A stretch of DNA of 64,000 bases from Halovenus sp037080055 (GCF_037080055.1 NZ_JBAOJI010000010.1:18928-82927); one strand, 5' to 3'. Positions 9,313 through 19,242 are shown, counted from the first letter of the stretch. Notes: generated by a model from the letters alone, not told the origin. A program made the numbers and translations.

Positions 9313-11697
9313 ATGACAGCTGACGGTAACGGCGAGAGTCCCGACCAGCCTGCGGACTCGCCACACAACGATGACTCTACCGACGACTCACCCTTGATCG
9401 GTGAGGATGACGAGCGCGTAGAGCAGTCAACTGACTCAGATGCAGAGACACCCTCAAACGAACCCTGTGCTGACGCGCCGAACCCTATTCACGAAACTCA
9501 AGAGACGCCTCAGAGTCTTGATGACTCTAAGGATGCCGCTAATACCAGGATTAGTAGTGGTGACGGAGACGATCCCGGCGGCAGCCCTGGAATCGATGAT
9601 GATGACGATGCTGATGATTCTGACGGCGTGACGCGACGGTCAGCGATTGCCGCCGGGGCAGTTCTCGCTGGCGGGGGAGCGTTAGCTGGCCTCTTGCGCA
9701 ACAGTGATGACGGCGACGGCGATGATAGCGATCCCGGTCCAACTCCTGACGCGGAGCCAGACCCAGGCCCAGAGCAACCGCCGGAAGACAACGATAACGG
9801 CGAGGATGACGACGTGGAACCGGTTGACATCCGCCCGGATTTCGACCCGGTCGAACATTTAGAATCGAACACACCGGCTGCGTCGACGTATCAAACCGCG
9901 TTCAACGGTATCCGTGATCCTGCTCTCAGCACCGAAGACTGGAATAGGAAACTCATTGAGATGGAAACCGCGTTGCAAAACGGTCTGCCGTTGATACCAA
10001 TCGGGCACGCTGCAGATGAGGTATACTACGATGAAGGCATCTCGTTCGATGCTGCTGATGAACTCGTGTTCTGGCAGCTGCGGCACAACACGACGACGAT
10101 TGACACCGACATCACCGGCGGGGATAGCCGTCTTCGAATCCCGCGAGACGACACGACGGTCGACGGGTATTCACTCGATCCTGTCTCGCTCAGAAGCATC
10201 CGAACAGAACTCATCACGAGACAAGTCTTCGACCGCCTCACCGAACCACGATCCGAACCCGGCGTTGAGTACAACTTGCTCGATGATGCAACGGAAGCTG
10301 ATGACGGCTTATCATGGACATTAACGCTAAGCTCCGATGCAACGTTCCACAACGGCGATCCAGTCACGGCGCACGACGTGAAATATTCGTGGCGGCGCGG
10401 GATCGAGAGCGAAAACAGCAAAGTCGTCCCATTGTTCCGCAGTGCAGTCAGCGGCATTGGCCTTGCGCACAGGCGGTATTATCCTGGTGAAAATACCACC
10501 GACGACGGGACGGGACTCGAAGTCCTCGATGACGACACGCTCCGTGTTCACCTCGCAAAACCGCAACCGAACTTCCTCGAACTCATCTCCACGCCGCCGT
10601 TCAGCGTGATCCCGGAAGGCATCATCGGCGACATCGACGGGTACACAGGTAACGTGCCTCAGGGTGAATTTGAGCAAGCGCCGATCGGCAGCGGGCCGTT
10701 CACTGTTCGTCGTCATGACCCCGCAGAGTTAACGCAACTCGATGGTTTTGATGACTATCACGGACCTGGGCCGAGCATCGACGGTCTCGATTATCCTGCT
10801 TACGACTTCGGTGAGGATTGGAACGCTTTCGTCGATGGTGATGTAAACGTGTACATTCATGACACGTTTGGCGATGGCTTACTGCCGCTCGGCACAGACG
10901 ATGTGTCGCTGAGCGAGGCGGGGCAACCGCACGGAACGCTGCCTGCGAGCCTAGAATTAGGGAGTGATCGGGGTGATTTAAGTGACCTCTCTCGGAGCGT
11001 GCAATACAGCGCCGCAACCCGGAACGACGTGCACTTCCTCTTGTTCAACGTAGCGAACGTGCCGACGAGTGTGCGGCACGCCGTCGCGTACGCGCTGGAT
11101 CAGCCGGAATTCCTCAGCGAATCAGCACGCACGTTCACGCCCGCGTATTCGTATCAACCGCCGAGATTGTGGGAGCAGTTCGACACTTCTTATGATGAGT
11201 TCGCCGCTGGCTGGCCGTACCATCCAGTGCCGGAAGATGAGCGGATCACGTGGGTGACGCCGAGTGCTGTCGCTGACGATGATGAGGACCGGACTGAAGC
11301 TCGAGCTGAAGGCATCAGGCAGTGGGAGAACGAGATGGTTACTGCAGTGCTGAATCACGATGGGTACACAGTTGATGATCCGTACGAGCTAACGATTGAT
11401 GTCGGGATGCGACGGCACACAGCCCCGTTCATCAACAGGCTGCAGACCAGGGTGAACGATGCTGATATGCCGCTCACGATTACGACGAAAGAACCCGGTG
11501 ACGTGTGGAGTGGTGAATTCGAAGCGACAGTGATGGGGTCGGATTGGTTAGCGCCGGATCGCGTCCGTGGATTCAACCGGTTCGATCCGGGAGTAACGAA
11601 CGTTGACGTGACGGGCGCGGCGTTCCCGGTAAATTGGCATACGGAACTCGACGGCGCGGCGGCGAACTCGGATTCGGATTCAGGTTCAGGTTCGTGA
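9313..11697 (+). CDS. Tat-exported family 5 (peptide-type) solute-binding protein with long acidic N-tail
   Basis: From ATG 9313 the product is 794 residues. The first 106 are extremely acidic. Only then comes the twin-arginine segment TRRSAIAAGAVLAGGGALA (RR at 108-109), followed by an acidic linker. The mature part matches OppA/DppA-type binding proteins: the segment TLSSDATFHNGDPVTAHDVK is the family hallmark, and a later GSGPFTV segment fits too. Such proteins deliver oligopeptides to ABC importers, but no permease or ATPase gene is present here. A Tat motif placed after a 100-residue acidic leader is unusual; the protein might stay membrane-anchored with an acidic cytoplasmic tail. The C-terminus is Ser/Gly/Asp-rich. 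Confidence 0.8.
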   Translation: MTADGNGESPDQPADSPHNDDSTDDSPLIGEDDERVEQSTDSDAETPSNEPCADAPNPIHETQETPQSLDDSKDAANTRISSGDGDDPGGSPGIDDDDDADDSDGVTRRSAIAAGAVLAGGGALAGLLRNSDDGDGDDSDPGPTPDAEPDPGPEQPPEDNDNGEDDDVEPVDIRPDFDPVEHLESNTPAASTYQTAFNGIRDPALSTEDWNRKLIEMETALQNGLPLIPIGHAADEVYYDEGISFDAADELVFWQLRHNTTTIDTDITGGDSRLRIPRDDTTVDGYSLDPVSLRSIRTELITRQVFDRLTEPRSEPGVEYNLLDDATEADDGLSWTLTLSSDATFHNGDPVTAHDVKYSWRRGIESENSKVVPLFRSAVSGIGLAHRRYYPGENTTDDGTGLEVLDDDTLRVHLAKPQPNFLELISTPPFSVIPEGIIGDIDGYTGNVPQGEFEQAPIGSGPFTVRRHDPAELTQLDGFDDYHGPGPSIDGLDYPAYDFGEDWNAFVDGDVNVYIHDTFGDGLLPLGTDDVSLSEAGQPHGTLPASLELGSDRGDLSDLSRSVQYSAATRNDVHFLLFNVANVPTSVRHAVAYALDQPEFLSESARTFTPAYSYQPPRLWEQFDTSYDEFAAGWPYHPVPEDERITWVTPSAVADDDEDRTEARAEGIRQWENEMVTAVLNHDGYTVDDPYELTIDVGMRRHTAPFINRLQTRVNDADMPLTITTKEPGDVWSGEFEATVMGSDWLAPDRVRGFNRFDPGVTNVDVTGAAFPVNWHTELDGAAANSDSDSGSGS

Positions 11698-11772
11698 CGA
11701 CGCGTTCGTGACTACGGCGACACAATTCTTCGACTCACTTCACTTTACTGTTCACAGTTGGTCGAGGGCGGT

Positions 11773-12573
11773 TCACGCGTCCCTACGGAAAATTTTGATG
11801 ACTGTGTACGGTATCAGTAACACGATGCCTGTCGTGTAGAACAGTCCAACTGTGTACAATGTACCCGGGATTTGCGTTCGTGGCACGCCGGTCATCCGCG
11901 CAGCGACAAACAAGCACGTCGCTACAACGATCGGTAACGTCCACGCTGCATACGATTTGATCACGTTCCAGAGTGCTTGTTGCTCGCGGAGATACTGCTG
12001 TCGTGCTGACGCCTGTGCATGTGTCGTTGCCTCTCGGAGTGTCTTCGCTCGCTTCCTGTACCGATACGCAATCCACCACGTCACCGCGAGAACGGTGACT
12101 ACCGCGGTGAACTGCCCGAGGTGACCTGCAGTCATCAGTAACACTGTTAGGAACGGGATGATTGCGATCATCACGAGCACGCCGAGAACGTATGCTGCGA
12201 GGGAGAGCCACCGTGCAGCCCACGACACCGGCGGTGTAATTACGGGGCTGATGGTGTCGGTGATTCTACTCCCGTAGTGCGTTGTGAGCGCGAGGAGGTT
12301 TTCTTGGAGCGTGCTGGCAGCGCGACTGTGACGGCGAGACAGTCGATCAGCTGATTGGTGTTGTCGCGTTGCCGAGTTCTCAGATTGCCGTGGCTGCCTG
12401 TGAGGTGCTTGCTGTGTCACTCGGTCAGCATCGTTGGTACTGGGTTCTGTGTTGCCGGTGACAAATTGGTACTGTGTCTCGCTGTTGTGGGGTTGTTGCT
12501 GTTCATGACTGCCTTCGTTGTTCACATCGGAGTGATCTTGTTCTGCATCCGATTCAGACGAGGGTTTAGTCAT
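11773..12573 (-). CDS. Membrane protein with disordered N-terminus
   Basis: The 266-residue protein has about 95 hydrophilic residues rich in Gln, Ser, His and Asp, followed by four hydrophobic segments: around LSLAAYVLGVLVMIAIIPFL, AVVTVLAVTWWIAY, AWTLPIVVATCLFVAA and YTTGIVLLIPYTVI. A basic helical loop (RKRAKTLREATT) separates segments 2 and 3. The ATG overlaps the primase stop (ATGA), so translation is probably coupled. The plan of a long charged or Gln-rich tail plus C-terminal membrane segments recurs in three other proteins here (33513, 34351, 57229), suggesting a related set. Function unknown. Confidence 0.65.
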   Translation of the reverse strand: MTKPSSESDAEQDHSDVNNEGSHEQQQPHNSETQYQFVTGNTEPSTNDADRVTQQAPHRQPRQSENSATRQHQSADRLSRRHSRAASTLQENLLALTTHYGSRITDTISPVITPPVSWAARWLSLAAYVLGVLVMIAIIPFLTVLLMTAGHLGQFTAVVTVLAVTWWIAYRYRKRAKTLREATTHAQASARQQYLREQQALWNVIKSYAAWTLPIVVATCLFVAARMTGVPRTQIPGTLYTVGLFYTTGIVLLIPYTVIKIFRRDA

Positions 12574-15548
12574 GTATCCACCCCTGTTGTTTCCGTCTCT
12601 GGTCCTTTGTTTGTCTCTGTTTCTCGCCGGTCACGGCACGGGTCAACGCCGTATTCTGCTTCGATCAAGTCTAAAACACGGTTGAACGCGGTTGGCGGGA
12701 TCGGGCACAAATCATCGCTAAAGTCGTTCGGGATGGCGTACTCCGGCAGCACGTCATGTTCCCGTGCGACGTGCCACGTCGCGCGGATCGGGACTGGCGC
12801 GTCATCTGATAGCGGGATGTGGTCAGCGGTTTTCGCGTGTCTCCACGCCCAGAACATTTCTGCGTCGGTGAGTTCACCGCGCGGATGCCGGCCTGGTCGC
12901 GTACAATCGCATGCATCGGTGCAGTCACAGTCAGCCGCGACCGCTAACCACGTGAATTGATTGTAGTAATACGCGTTTTGCGTTTTATCCGGGGTTTTGT
13001 AGTCTTTCACGGTAATGTTCCCGTCTTTACGGCGGCGAATCTCGAAGTAATTGCCGTCGCTGTATTCGTCGACTGGGTGAGTGCCGCGGTAGAGTTGCCC
13101 GGTTCCACGCGGCGTGATGCCGATGTCATCCCATGGGATCACGTCAGCAACTGTTAACTCTTGGAGTTCGTCGACGGGAGAATCCGTGCTGGTTGCTTGT
13201 TGGCTGGCATGTGACGCCGGAGTGGCGTTCGTGTCCGCGGGAGAGTCTTCGCGTCCGGATTCTGCGCCGGTTCCTGATACCTGCGGCGTGGTGTGTTCGT
13301 CGTCGCGGTCCGATGGTGACTGGGTTGATTGACGGGAAGTGTCGTCGCGGTTCGAGGGAGTTGTATGGTCGTGGATGTCAGCGTTGTATTCGTCGTGGTC
13401 GACCGCCGGAATCGCGTTTTCCAGCACGTTTTGTAACGCATCGGCGTCGTGCTCAGCGAGGAAGTCTGCGAGATCAGTCTCGACCCCTGACTCGGGGAGC
13501 GGTAATTCTCCGACGCGGATCGACGTATCGATTGCGTTGGCCATGTCTTCTGACAATTCTTGATCAGCGTGCGTGTATTCATCTTGGATTGCTTCGAGGC
13601 GGCGAGCTGTCCGTAACGCGCCGTGCAACCCTGCCTGTGAGGGTTCGCGGTCCATTACGACGATGATTTCTGACGCGGCAGGCAACACGTCCCTCCGGAC
13701 TACGTCCCAGTGTCGGTCTTTGAAATGCGTGGTTGCTGGCGCGACGCAGGGGAATCCGTGTTGGTGTGCCTGTAACGCGTCTGTAACTCCTTCTGTGATG
13801 ATGACCGGAGCGTTGGGTGTTACTGAATCAAGCCCGAAAATTGGTTCCGTGACGAGGTGTGGAATCCACGGCCGGTCGACGGTTTGTTTGACGTATTTCG
13901 CCACGTCAACATGGAACCCGGGTTCGCCGGATAACCAATTTTCGAGCGCATCAAACCGCGTCTGCGTGTCGATACTGTCGAACGCGGCGAGAAGCCCGCA
14001 TCGAACGATCTCGTCACTTGGTGCCTGGGCGTCAGCGTTTGATCCCGTCACCACAGTGACTGTATATTTGTGGTATCCGGTTCCCGTGGTGAAGGTGAGT
14101 TCGTCGCCGGGGTCGAGGTCGTGTTTGTGTGGTGTGTCAGCACCGTCTGGTAACCAAACCGGTTTGAATCGTAGGGTGTGCCGCGTGTCGTTCACGATTC
14201 GCACGGGTTCGTTCGCGGCGACGCCAGCACCGGGCGGCGTGATTCGGAGTGCGTCTGCCAGCGGCGTGTCGTCGGTGATGTCGTGGTAGCCGAGAACGGT
14301 CCGTACGTCGCGTGGGATTGTTCGGATGTCTTTGACGGTGATTGTTGCTGCGGTGTCTGGAGAGCGTCTCCGGAGTCCGTACCGGTGCTTCACAGCGGTG
14401 TCGAACAGTGAGTCGCCGTCGGTTCCGTGCGGTGTATCGTCAGGAGGGTACCCGGTCGCGGCGGCTGTCTCGTCACCAGTAGCGTTCCCGCCGCCGTCAC
14501 CGGCGGTAGTAGTGGTGGGTGCGGATTGGAGTGCAGTGGTGATGTCGGTGATTGCTGTGTCTAACACGTCTTCGTGGTGTTTATCGTCGCGGTCTGGGTA
14601 GCGGTACAGCTCCGCGTAGCACTCGTCGATGGTAACGTGCGACAGTGCGTCCGTGGGTACGTCGAGTTCACGAGCAATCGGCGTGTCAGCGAGTGACTGT
14701 CGTGTCGTACAGTCAACGAGGCCGTTGCCGTACACGATGTCATCTGATTCCGGCGTTGATCGAGCGATGACGTATCTGGGTTCGCCATCGACGAAATACG
14801 GGAACGTGTAGCGGCGGTCCCACCAGCACGATGGTTGCGCAGTGTAGTCTGGGTGCTCAGCGAGCACGTCGACGATTGCTTGCAAGTCAAGGTTGGCTGT
14901 GTTGATGTGACCGGTTGCGATGGCGTGAGAAACCCCGGCGAGTTCGCCCGGTACGTCGTGGTGACAGTCAGTTATCGCGGTGTCTGGGAGTTCGTTTGTG
15001 ATGCTGAGGTCTGCGGCGGCTGACGGTGCGATCCCACCGCACGTGTACACGTGCGATATAACGGGGTGTGACACTAGCCCGGTTTTCAGAATCGTTGCCG
15101 TGCTGAACCCCTGTGTTGTGAGCGCTGAGACAACACCTGTACCGCCGTTTACATCGTTGTCGTCGGATGTAGAACTGGCGTGTTCTGGGTCAGTGCTGTG
15201 GTCGGTGTGCGTGTCGCCGGGGCCTGTGTACCCGATGAGTCGAGCATCAATCATGTCGTCGGACAGCCCCCAGTGATCGCGGATGTCAGCGCGGTGGTCG
15301 GCGGTCAGGTTATCGTGGAAGTACTGGGCTGCTGCGGCGATGCACTCGCGGACTCGCGTGGTCGTGCTGCCGCGCGGTGCCTGCGCGTCGATAGTATCGG
15401 TGTCTCTGGATGGGGTGTTTTCGTCGTCGCTGGCTGACAAGGCATGATCGTGCAGGTATGGGCTGATGTCGGGCAGGTGGTCAGCGACAGGTTCGTAATC
15501 ATCAGCAGGGGTCGTGGATGTGGTAGGTGTGGTGTCTGAGTTAGTCAT
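12570..15548 (-). CDS. DnaG-like primase with TOPRIM domain
   Basis: This is a 992-residue protein. The region at about 55-330 resembles the DnaG catalytic N-domain: RDHWGLSDDMIDARLIGYTG, a GF..ATILKTGLV segment, then RRYTFPYFVDGEPRYVIAR and a YGNG near the usual KYlN position. The TOPRIM motifs follow: VIITEGVTDAL near 582-592 (metal-binding Glu) and IIVVMDREPSQAG near 625-635 (Asp). A Ser/Thr/Asp linker leads to a C-terminal domain with a tight cysteine cluster (CDCTDACDC, near 875) that may bind zinc. It probably makes RNA primers for the element's own replication. No helicase motif is seen in it. The downstream membrane-protein gene overlaps by 4 bases. Confidence 0.7.
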   Translation of the reverse strand: MTNSDTTPTTSTTPADDYEPVADHLPDISPYLHDHALSASDDENTPSRDTDTIDAQAPRGSTTTRVRECIAAAAQYFHDNLTADHRADIRDHWGLSDDMIDARLIGYTGPGDTHTDHSTDPEHASSTSDDNDVNGGTGVVSALTTQGFSTATILKTGLVSHPVISHVYTCGGIAPSAAADLSITNELPDTAITDCHHDVPGELAGVSHAIATGHINTANLDLQAIVDVLAEHPDYTAQPSCWWDRRYTFPYFVDGEPRYVIARSTPESDDIVYGNGLVDCTTRQSLADTPIARELDVPTDALSHVTIDECYAELYRYPDRDDKHHEDVLDTAITDITTALQSAPTTTTAGDGGGNATGDETAAATGYPPDDTPHGTDGDSLFDTAVKHRYGLRRRSPDTAATITVKDIRTIPRDVRTVLGYHDITDDTPLADALRITPPGAGVAANEPVRIVNDTRHTLRFKPVWLPDGADTPHKHDLDPGDELTFTTGTGYHKYTVTVVTGSNADAQAPSDEIVRCGLLAAFDSIDTQTRFDALENWLSGEPGFHVDVAKYVKQTVDRPWIPHLVTEPIFGLDSVTPNAPVIITEGVTDALQAHQHGFPCVAPATTHFKDRHWDVVRRDVLPAASEIIVVMDREPSQAGLHGALRTARRLEAIQDEYTHADQELSEDMANAIDTSIRVGELPLPESGVETDLADFLAEHDADALQNVLENAIPAVDHDEYNADIHDHTTPSNRDDTSRQSTQSPSDRDDEHTTPQVSGTGAESGREDSPADTNATPASHASQQATSTDSPVDELQELTVADVIPWDDIGITPRGTGQLYRGTHPVDEYSDGNYFEIRRRKDGNITVKDYKTPDKTQNAYYYNQFTWLAVAADCDCTDACDCTRPGRHPRGELTDAEMFWAWRHAKTADHIPLSDDAPVPIRATWHVAREHDVLPEYAIPNDFSDDLCPIPPTAFNRVLDLIEAEYGVDPCRDRRETETNKGPETETTGVDT

Positions 15549-15784
15549 GATCCAGCGTGATTAACCGTCTTCGTAGCCGTAGTGCGTTACCGTCATCAAC
15601 AGGTCACTGTCTCGCGGTTCGAATTCGACGCGGTTCTCGACCGTGGCGGCTTCGCTTTGATGCAGTCAGTCATGTTTGAGGTGTCTGGACTGGCGTCTCT
15701 ATCTACTCTTTCCAGTACACGTATAAAAAACTTCGAGGCCTCGCTGACGGTAGTTCCCGCGAAAGCTTTGACTCCCGACATGGT

Positions 15785-16087
15785 TCAGCGCTGGATATCC
15801 TGTTGTCGACCATCGGATGGGAACTGCCGATGACCTGTGTAGATCGGCGCAAACTCTCGAAGCCACCTTCGTGCACGGGTTTTGAAGTCGTTGGACACGT
15901 CGCTTTCAGCGAACAGTTGCAACCCGATATCGACCGTGTTTCGGAGTTTGAACGTGCCTGATTCACCGGTGTCTGGGTCGGTCACGGTGACGCGAGCGTA
16001 CAGCGTATGCGTTTCACCGCTGCCTTCTTCCCACGTTTGCTTGACAGTCATGTCCATTGATTCGCGCCGCTGTTGCCGGTCAGTCAT
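15785..16087 (-). CDS. Small hypothetical protein
   Basis: The 100-residue protein has a central beta-rich part (TLYARVTVTDPDTGESGTFKL) and a C-terminal helix with basic residues. The family is unknown. The TACACAGTC inverted repeat lies 78-97 bases upstream, shared with the divergent gene at 16246. Confidence 0.6.
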   Translation of the reverse strand: MTDRQQRRESMDMTVKQTWEEGSGETHTLYARVTVTDPDTGESGTFKLRNTVDIGLQLFAESDVSNDFKTRARRWLREFAPIYTGHRQFPSDGRQQDIQR

Positions 16088-16164
16088 GTACGCGTTTTTG
16101 TACGCGATTCAACCCTGTAAACGGGCGGTTTGTCAACAGCCTCAAAACTAGGTGTGCGGTGAAT

Positions 16165-16184
16165 ACACAGTCCGGTGACTGTGT
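16165..16184. promoter_or_regulatory. ACACAGTC inverted repeat between divergent genes
   Basis: Perfect 8-base arms ACACAGTC and GACTGTGT have a 4-base spacer. The site is 78-97 bases from the ATG at 16087 and 62-81 bases from the ATG at 16246, so one site could control both divergent promoters. Confidence 0.6.
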
Positions 16185-16245
16185 CCTTCTGGAGTGAGAC
16201 GTATTCGGTGAAGACCCCGCCTCTTACCATTCCCGGCACCGAAAC

Positions 16246-17265
16246 ATGAAACGAGAAATGGATAACTCGCCTCGTGCGGATGATGATCAGGACGCCGCAC
16301 CCACCAACGCAGACGTAGACTGTGTTCATCAGCACACTACGCAAGAGACTCCACAACAAACTGCGCTCAGAGGGTTGCACGGGCACGTCGGCAGTGACTG
16401 CTTGATACACAATTCAACAGGCGACGGTGGTACCCAAGCGACGCAAACGGAACTCTTGTTGATGAATGAATCAACGTTACGTACTGCGTTGTTGCTGTAT
16501 TTTGAAGGGCAATTATCTGACGAGACAACTGATGTTCGTACTGCTGACTCGGCACGTGAAGACTTTGATGATAGCGGGACGAGACAGCACCACGTCTCGC
16601 CGTCGTATTCACTGGTGGCGTACACGGTTGATTATGTCCGGTCTGGTGGTGCTCCGTTAACCGAGAACGTTCCAGGCAGTGGCTTACCGACTCGTCTCGA
16701 AGCACTTGAACAGCGACCGTATTTGCGTGTCGGTGATTTATCACTGAAAAATCAAGCGCATTGCGTGTACCCGGATTCACGACGATATGATAGCGAACAG
16801 GATCAACGTCAGCGGCAAGATAAGAAACAAGAGTACGATGTGGGCTCGGAGCGGTACACTGTCGGTGTTGTTTCGATAGCGTCTGACTTCGCGTTACGCG
16901 AGCTGGGGACGCGCGATGGATACCCGACGCACATCGATTTAGTCCGATCCGACGACGCTGAGACGGGGTTACTCAACGCGGATGATGTGTACGATCCCCG
17001 CGAGTGCGAGGGTGAGATTGGGCGGTACGCGGTGCAGAGTCGCATATCAGATGCGGTGTTGTGGCGGCGAGAGAGCTACGAAGACTCTCCGCCTGTTCAT
17101 CGTGATGAAGGGCTTTCAGCGCCGCCTCGCGGTGAATTAGCTGCTACTGACGTGAACGGAGTATCTCAGCGAGCCGTGAAACGGTGGTTGTTAGATATGC
17201 GCGCGGTTGTTCAGCGCCAGTACGAGTTCGGGTGCGGGTGCAAAAGCACTGTCGTCGTCGTTTGA
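16246..17265 (+). CDS. Hypothetical protein
   Basis: The product is 339 residues; an alternative ATG is at 16258. An N-terminal hydrophilic stretch of about 65 residues is followed by a mixed alpha/beta region with a Tyr/Arg-rich segment (around YDSEQDQRQRQDKKQEYDVG) and a conserved-looking YTVGVVSIASDFALRELG. A CxC sits near the end. No recognised family, signal or membrane segment. It is the only plus-strand gene between 11.7 and 18.2 kb and is divergent from the small gene at 15785. Confidence 0.55.
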   Translation: MKREMDNSPRADDDQDAAPTNADVDCVHQHTTQETPQQTALRGLHGHVGSDCLIHNSTGDGGTQATQTELLLMNESTLRTALLLYFEGQLSDETTDVRTADSAREDFDDSGTRQHHVSPSYSLVAYTVDYVRSGGAPLTENVPGSGLPTRLEALEQRPYLRVGDLSLKNQAHCVYPDSRRYDSEQDQRQRQDKKQEYDVGSERYTVGVVSIASDFALRELGTRDGYPTHIDLVRSDDAETGLLNADDVYDPRECEGEIGRYAVQSRISDAVLWRRESYEDSPPVHRDEGLSAPPRGELAATDVNGVSQRAVKRWLLDMRAVVQRQYEFGCGCKSTVVVV

Positions 17266-17424
17266 AGCCCCCGTGTTTGTGAGCGAGAAAACCACCAGTG
17301 ACGGTGACAGGAGCGATGATCATCGTACCGCCAGTCAGCTACTGTGCCTGTGTATCCGGGGTGTGAGGCGGTTCCGCCGGGGTAGCGGGTATGGGCATTT
17401 CAATACGAGGTGGGCCTTACAGGC

Positions 17425-17470
17425 GGTCGAGGCGGCTGCCTCGGGGTCAAGCCCCGAAGCGGATCACGGA
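17425..17470. repeat. Dispersed TCGGGG-TCAAG-CCCCGA hairpin repeat
   Basis: The hairpin TCGGGGtcaagCCCCGA (17441-17457) is flanked by GGCGGTCGAGGCGGCTGCC and GCGGATCACGG. It is one of about six copies in the window, always intergenic. It resembles the palindromic ends of haloarchaeal IS200/IS605-type elements or their MITE-like derivatives; that link is from memory. Confidence 0.55.
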
Positions 17471-18024
17471 TAGATGAGATCTCCCGATCGTTCGAGGGCA
17501 GTATACGCCGAGACAATGCGCTCGCGTTCGTTTGAATCGGTCACACCAGCCAACGTGTGACGGTAACTCCGATCTTCGAGGATGTCGATGAGTCCGGTCC
17601 AGTCGTCATGGTCGATTTCGGCGTACGCGTCGACTTTGATGCATTTGAGTTCGGTTTCCTCGCCATTAACCAGTGTTGTGGTGAACATTCCGCATCCGGG
17701 CGTTGCGTGGGCAAGGTACACTCGCCCGAATTCGTCGTGTGCGAGCAGGTATCCGCCGACTTCGGTGAATTCAGCGTAGTTGTTGAGCGCGCCTTTACCG
17801 GTGTTACTTTCTTGTTGCGGGACATCTTCGGGGTTTGCAGATCGACCGGTTTCATAGTCGACAAGCCCGAAAATCCCGTTTTCGATGAAGTCGTCGATCA
17901 CGGGTTGCGGGTATTGTGGGCCGCCGCCATCAGTGTCGCCGCGGTTTGGAGCGACGCGGTTGGTAAGAACAATTGCGCCGTTGTGCTGGGCACGCCGGAC
18001 TTCGGGGGCATTTGTGCGCGACAT
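17464..18024 (-). CDS. Hypothetical protein
   Basis: ATG 18024 (MSRTNAPEVRR) is preferred over 18048 because TTTATATA lies 24-33 bases upstream of it, fitting a leaderless mRNA. The protein is 186 residues. A folded middle (around VGGYLLAHDEFGRVYLAHAT, then LKCIKVDAYAEI) looks alpha/beta and might be nuclease-like or SMI1/KNR4-like, but I cannot assign a family. The C-terminus has a helix with YTALERSGDL. It stands alone between intergenic repeats. Confidence 0.6.
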   Translation of the reverse strand: MSRTNAPEVRRAQHNGAIVLTNRVAPNRGDTDGGGPQYPQPVIDDFIENGIFGLVDYETGRSANPEDVPQQESNTGKGALNNYAEFTEVGGYLLAHDEFGRVYLAHATPGCGMFTTTLVNGEETELKCIKVDAYAEIDHDDWTGLIDILEDRSYRHTLAGVTDSNERERIVSAYTALERSGDLIYP

Positions 18025-18201
18025 GCAATCGTTATCGAGTGAGCTCAATTATATAAACATGGCGTTTTAAGTACTATTTCGGCGTTTTAGGGCTTCCTGC
18101 GCCTATTTTGTTGGGATTAAGGGGGGAGTTGTGGGTGAAGGTTCCGCGTTCATCTATCGAAAAACCCCTCGTTTAAGTGAATGGGGATGATAACAATAGA
18201 C

Positions 18202-18615
18202 ATGGGAGAACTCGACGAAACCCACTTCAGCGACATCGGCGGCGCACACCTCGACATAACCCTCTACGACGGCGAATGGACAATCATCCCAATGGACGAC
18301 GCCGATCACGACGAAACGTACACAGTTGAAGCGGAGATCGCAGACGACAGCGAGCAATGGGTTGCCGTCATCAACGGCCCCGACGACACTTACCAGTACG
18401 ATCGAGAGTTCATCGTCCACAACAATGACGACGTAACGCGCCGTGATTACGAATCAAAAGGCAGAGCATACGTCAGCGACGGCGACATCATCGAAGTTGT
18501 GCAGAAAATCGGCGGTGAACGAACCGACCAGTTCTTCAGAATCAACGGCTTCGATCTCGATCACATCCAACAGCCGTCGTTCGACAGCGAATCACCACAC
18601 CCAACCCTTGGATAG
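18202..18615 (+). CDS. Small acidic hypothetical protein
   Basis: ATG 18202 (MGELDETHF) is favoured since TTTAAGTG sits 22-30 bases ahead; the upstream ATGs at 18181 and 18187 lie too close to this box. The product is about 137 residues, very acidic, with beta-like segments (HLDITLYDGEWTIIPMD; WVAVINGPDDTYQYDREF). Function unknown. It ends 20 bases before the end of a convergent gene. Confidence 0.6.
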   Translation: MGELDETHFSDIGGAHLDITLYDGEWTIIPMDDADHDETYTVEAEIADDSEQWVAVINGPDDTYQYDREFIVHNNDDVTRRDYESKGRAYVSDGDIIEVVQKIGGERTDQFFRINGFDLDHIQQPSFDSESPHPTLG

Positions 18616-18634
18616 CGCTGTGGCAACCACGTGT

Positions 18635-19216
18635 TCACTCCACGCCTGCTTGCTGTTTTGCCTCAGTCCATGAGCCGACGCGATCAATCACAGTCACGCT
18701 CGACGGATCGATCGGCCGTCGATGATCATCATACGCAGCGCACGTCAAGTTGCCGTCGACGCGCTCAGCAACGACTCGCACCGAATCAACACAGCCATCC
18801 GCAGAAATCGGGATCATGTGTTGTGGAGGCAAGTCAGCTGCTTGCTTCGCTTCGGTCCAAGAGCCGAAGCGATCCTTGTAAACTGAGACGGAATACGAGC
18901 CGACTTCGTGATAGTACGCGTTGTCAACGCGGTGTTGGCTGCCGGCTTTCTCTGCCGTTGCGCGTAAATCGGCGAGCAGTTCGTCCGTCGTGAGTCGCGG
19001 GCCTTCAGATGTCTTTGACGAGATTTCTAAGCCGAGTTCGTGTTTCATCTCGTTCCAGGAGCCGAAGCGATTAACAACCGTCTTTCGAGTGTGTTCACCG
19101 TGTTCGCGGTACTCGGTTTTTGTGAGCGGGCCGTCGACGCGATCAGCGGTTTGTTTAATATCTGCGATGAGATCGTTGGTGGGGACGCGTTGCCCGTTGG
19201 ATGTGTGTGTTGTCAT
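18635..19216 (-). CDS. HNH-associated repeat protein (3 repeats)
   Basis: The 193-residue protein consists almost entirely of three repeats of the homing-endonuclease-associated type, each about 55-60 residues. They are marked by GPLTxxEYxEHG, a variable helix, and FGSWxEMKxELGL or FGSWTEAKQAADL. The repeat family is known beside HNH endonuclease domains and resembles small helix-turn-helix DNA-binding units. No HNH motif is present here. It is paralogous to the protein at 26812 (same order of repeat subtypes, including IDPSSVTVI.RVGSW) and lies directly downstream of a six-repeat relative. Probably a DNA-binding protein; targets unknown. Confidence 0.7.
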   Translation of the reverse strand: MTTHTSNGQRVPTNDLIADIKQTADRVDGPLTKTEYREHGEHTRKTVVNRFGSWNEMKHELGLEISSKTSEGPRLTTDELLADLRATAEKAGSQHRVDNAYYHEVGSYSVSVYKDRFGSWTEAKQAADLPPQHMIPISADGCVDSVRVVAERVDGNLTCAAYDDHRRPIDPSSVTVIDRVGSWTEAKQQAGVE

Positions 19217-19242
19217 TGGTTGGTGATTGTGGATGTGGGTAG

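Noticed and set aside
9180..9368. N-terminal extension of 63 residues on the TFB-like gene
   Set aside because: It would cover the divergent promoter and overlap the start of the solute-binding protein gene. ATG 9179 has a suitable TATA-like box.
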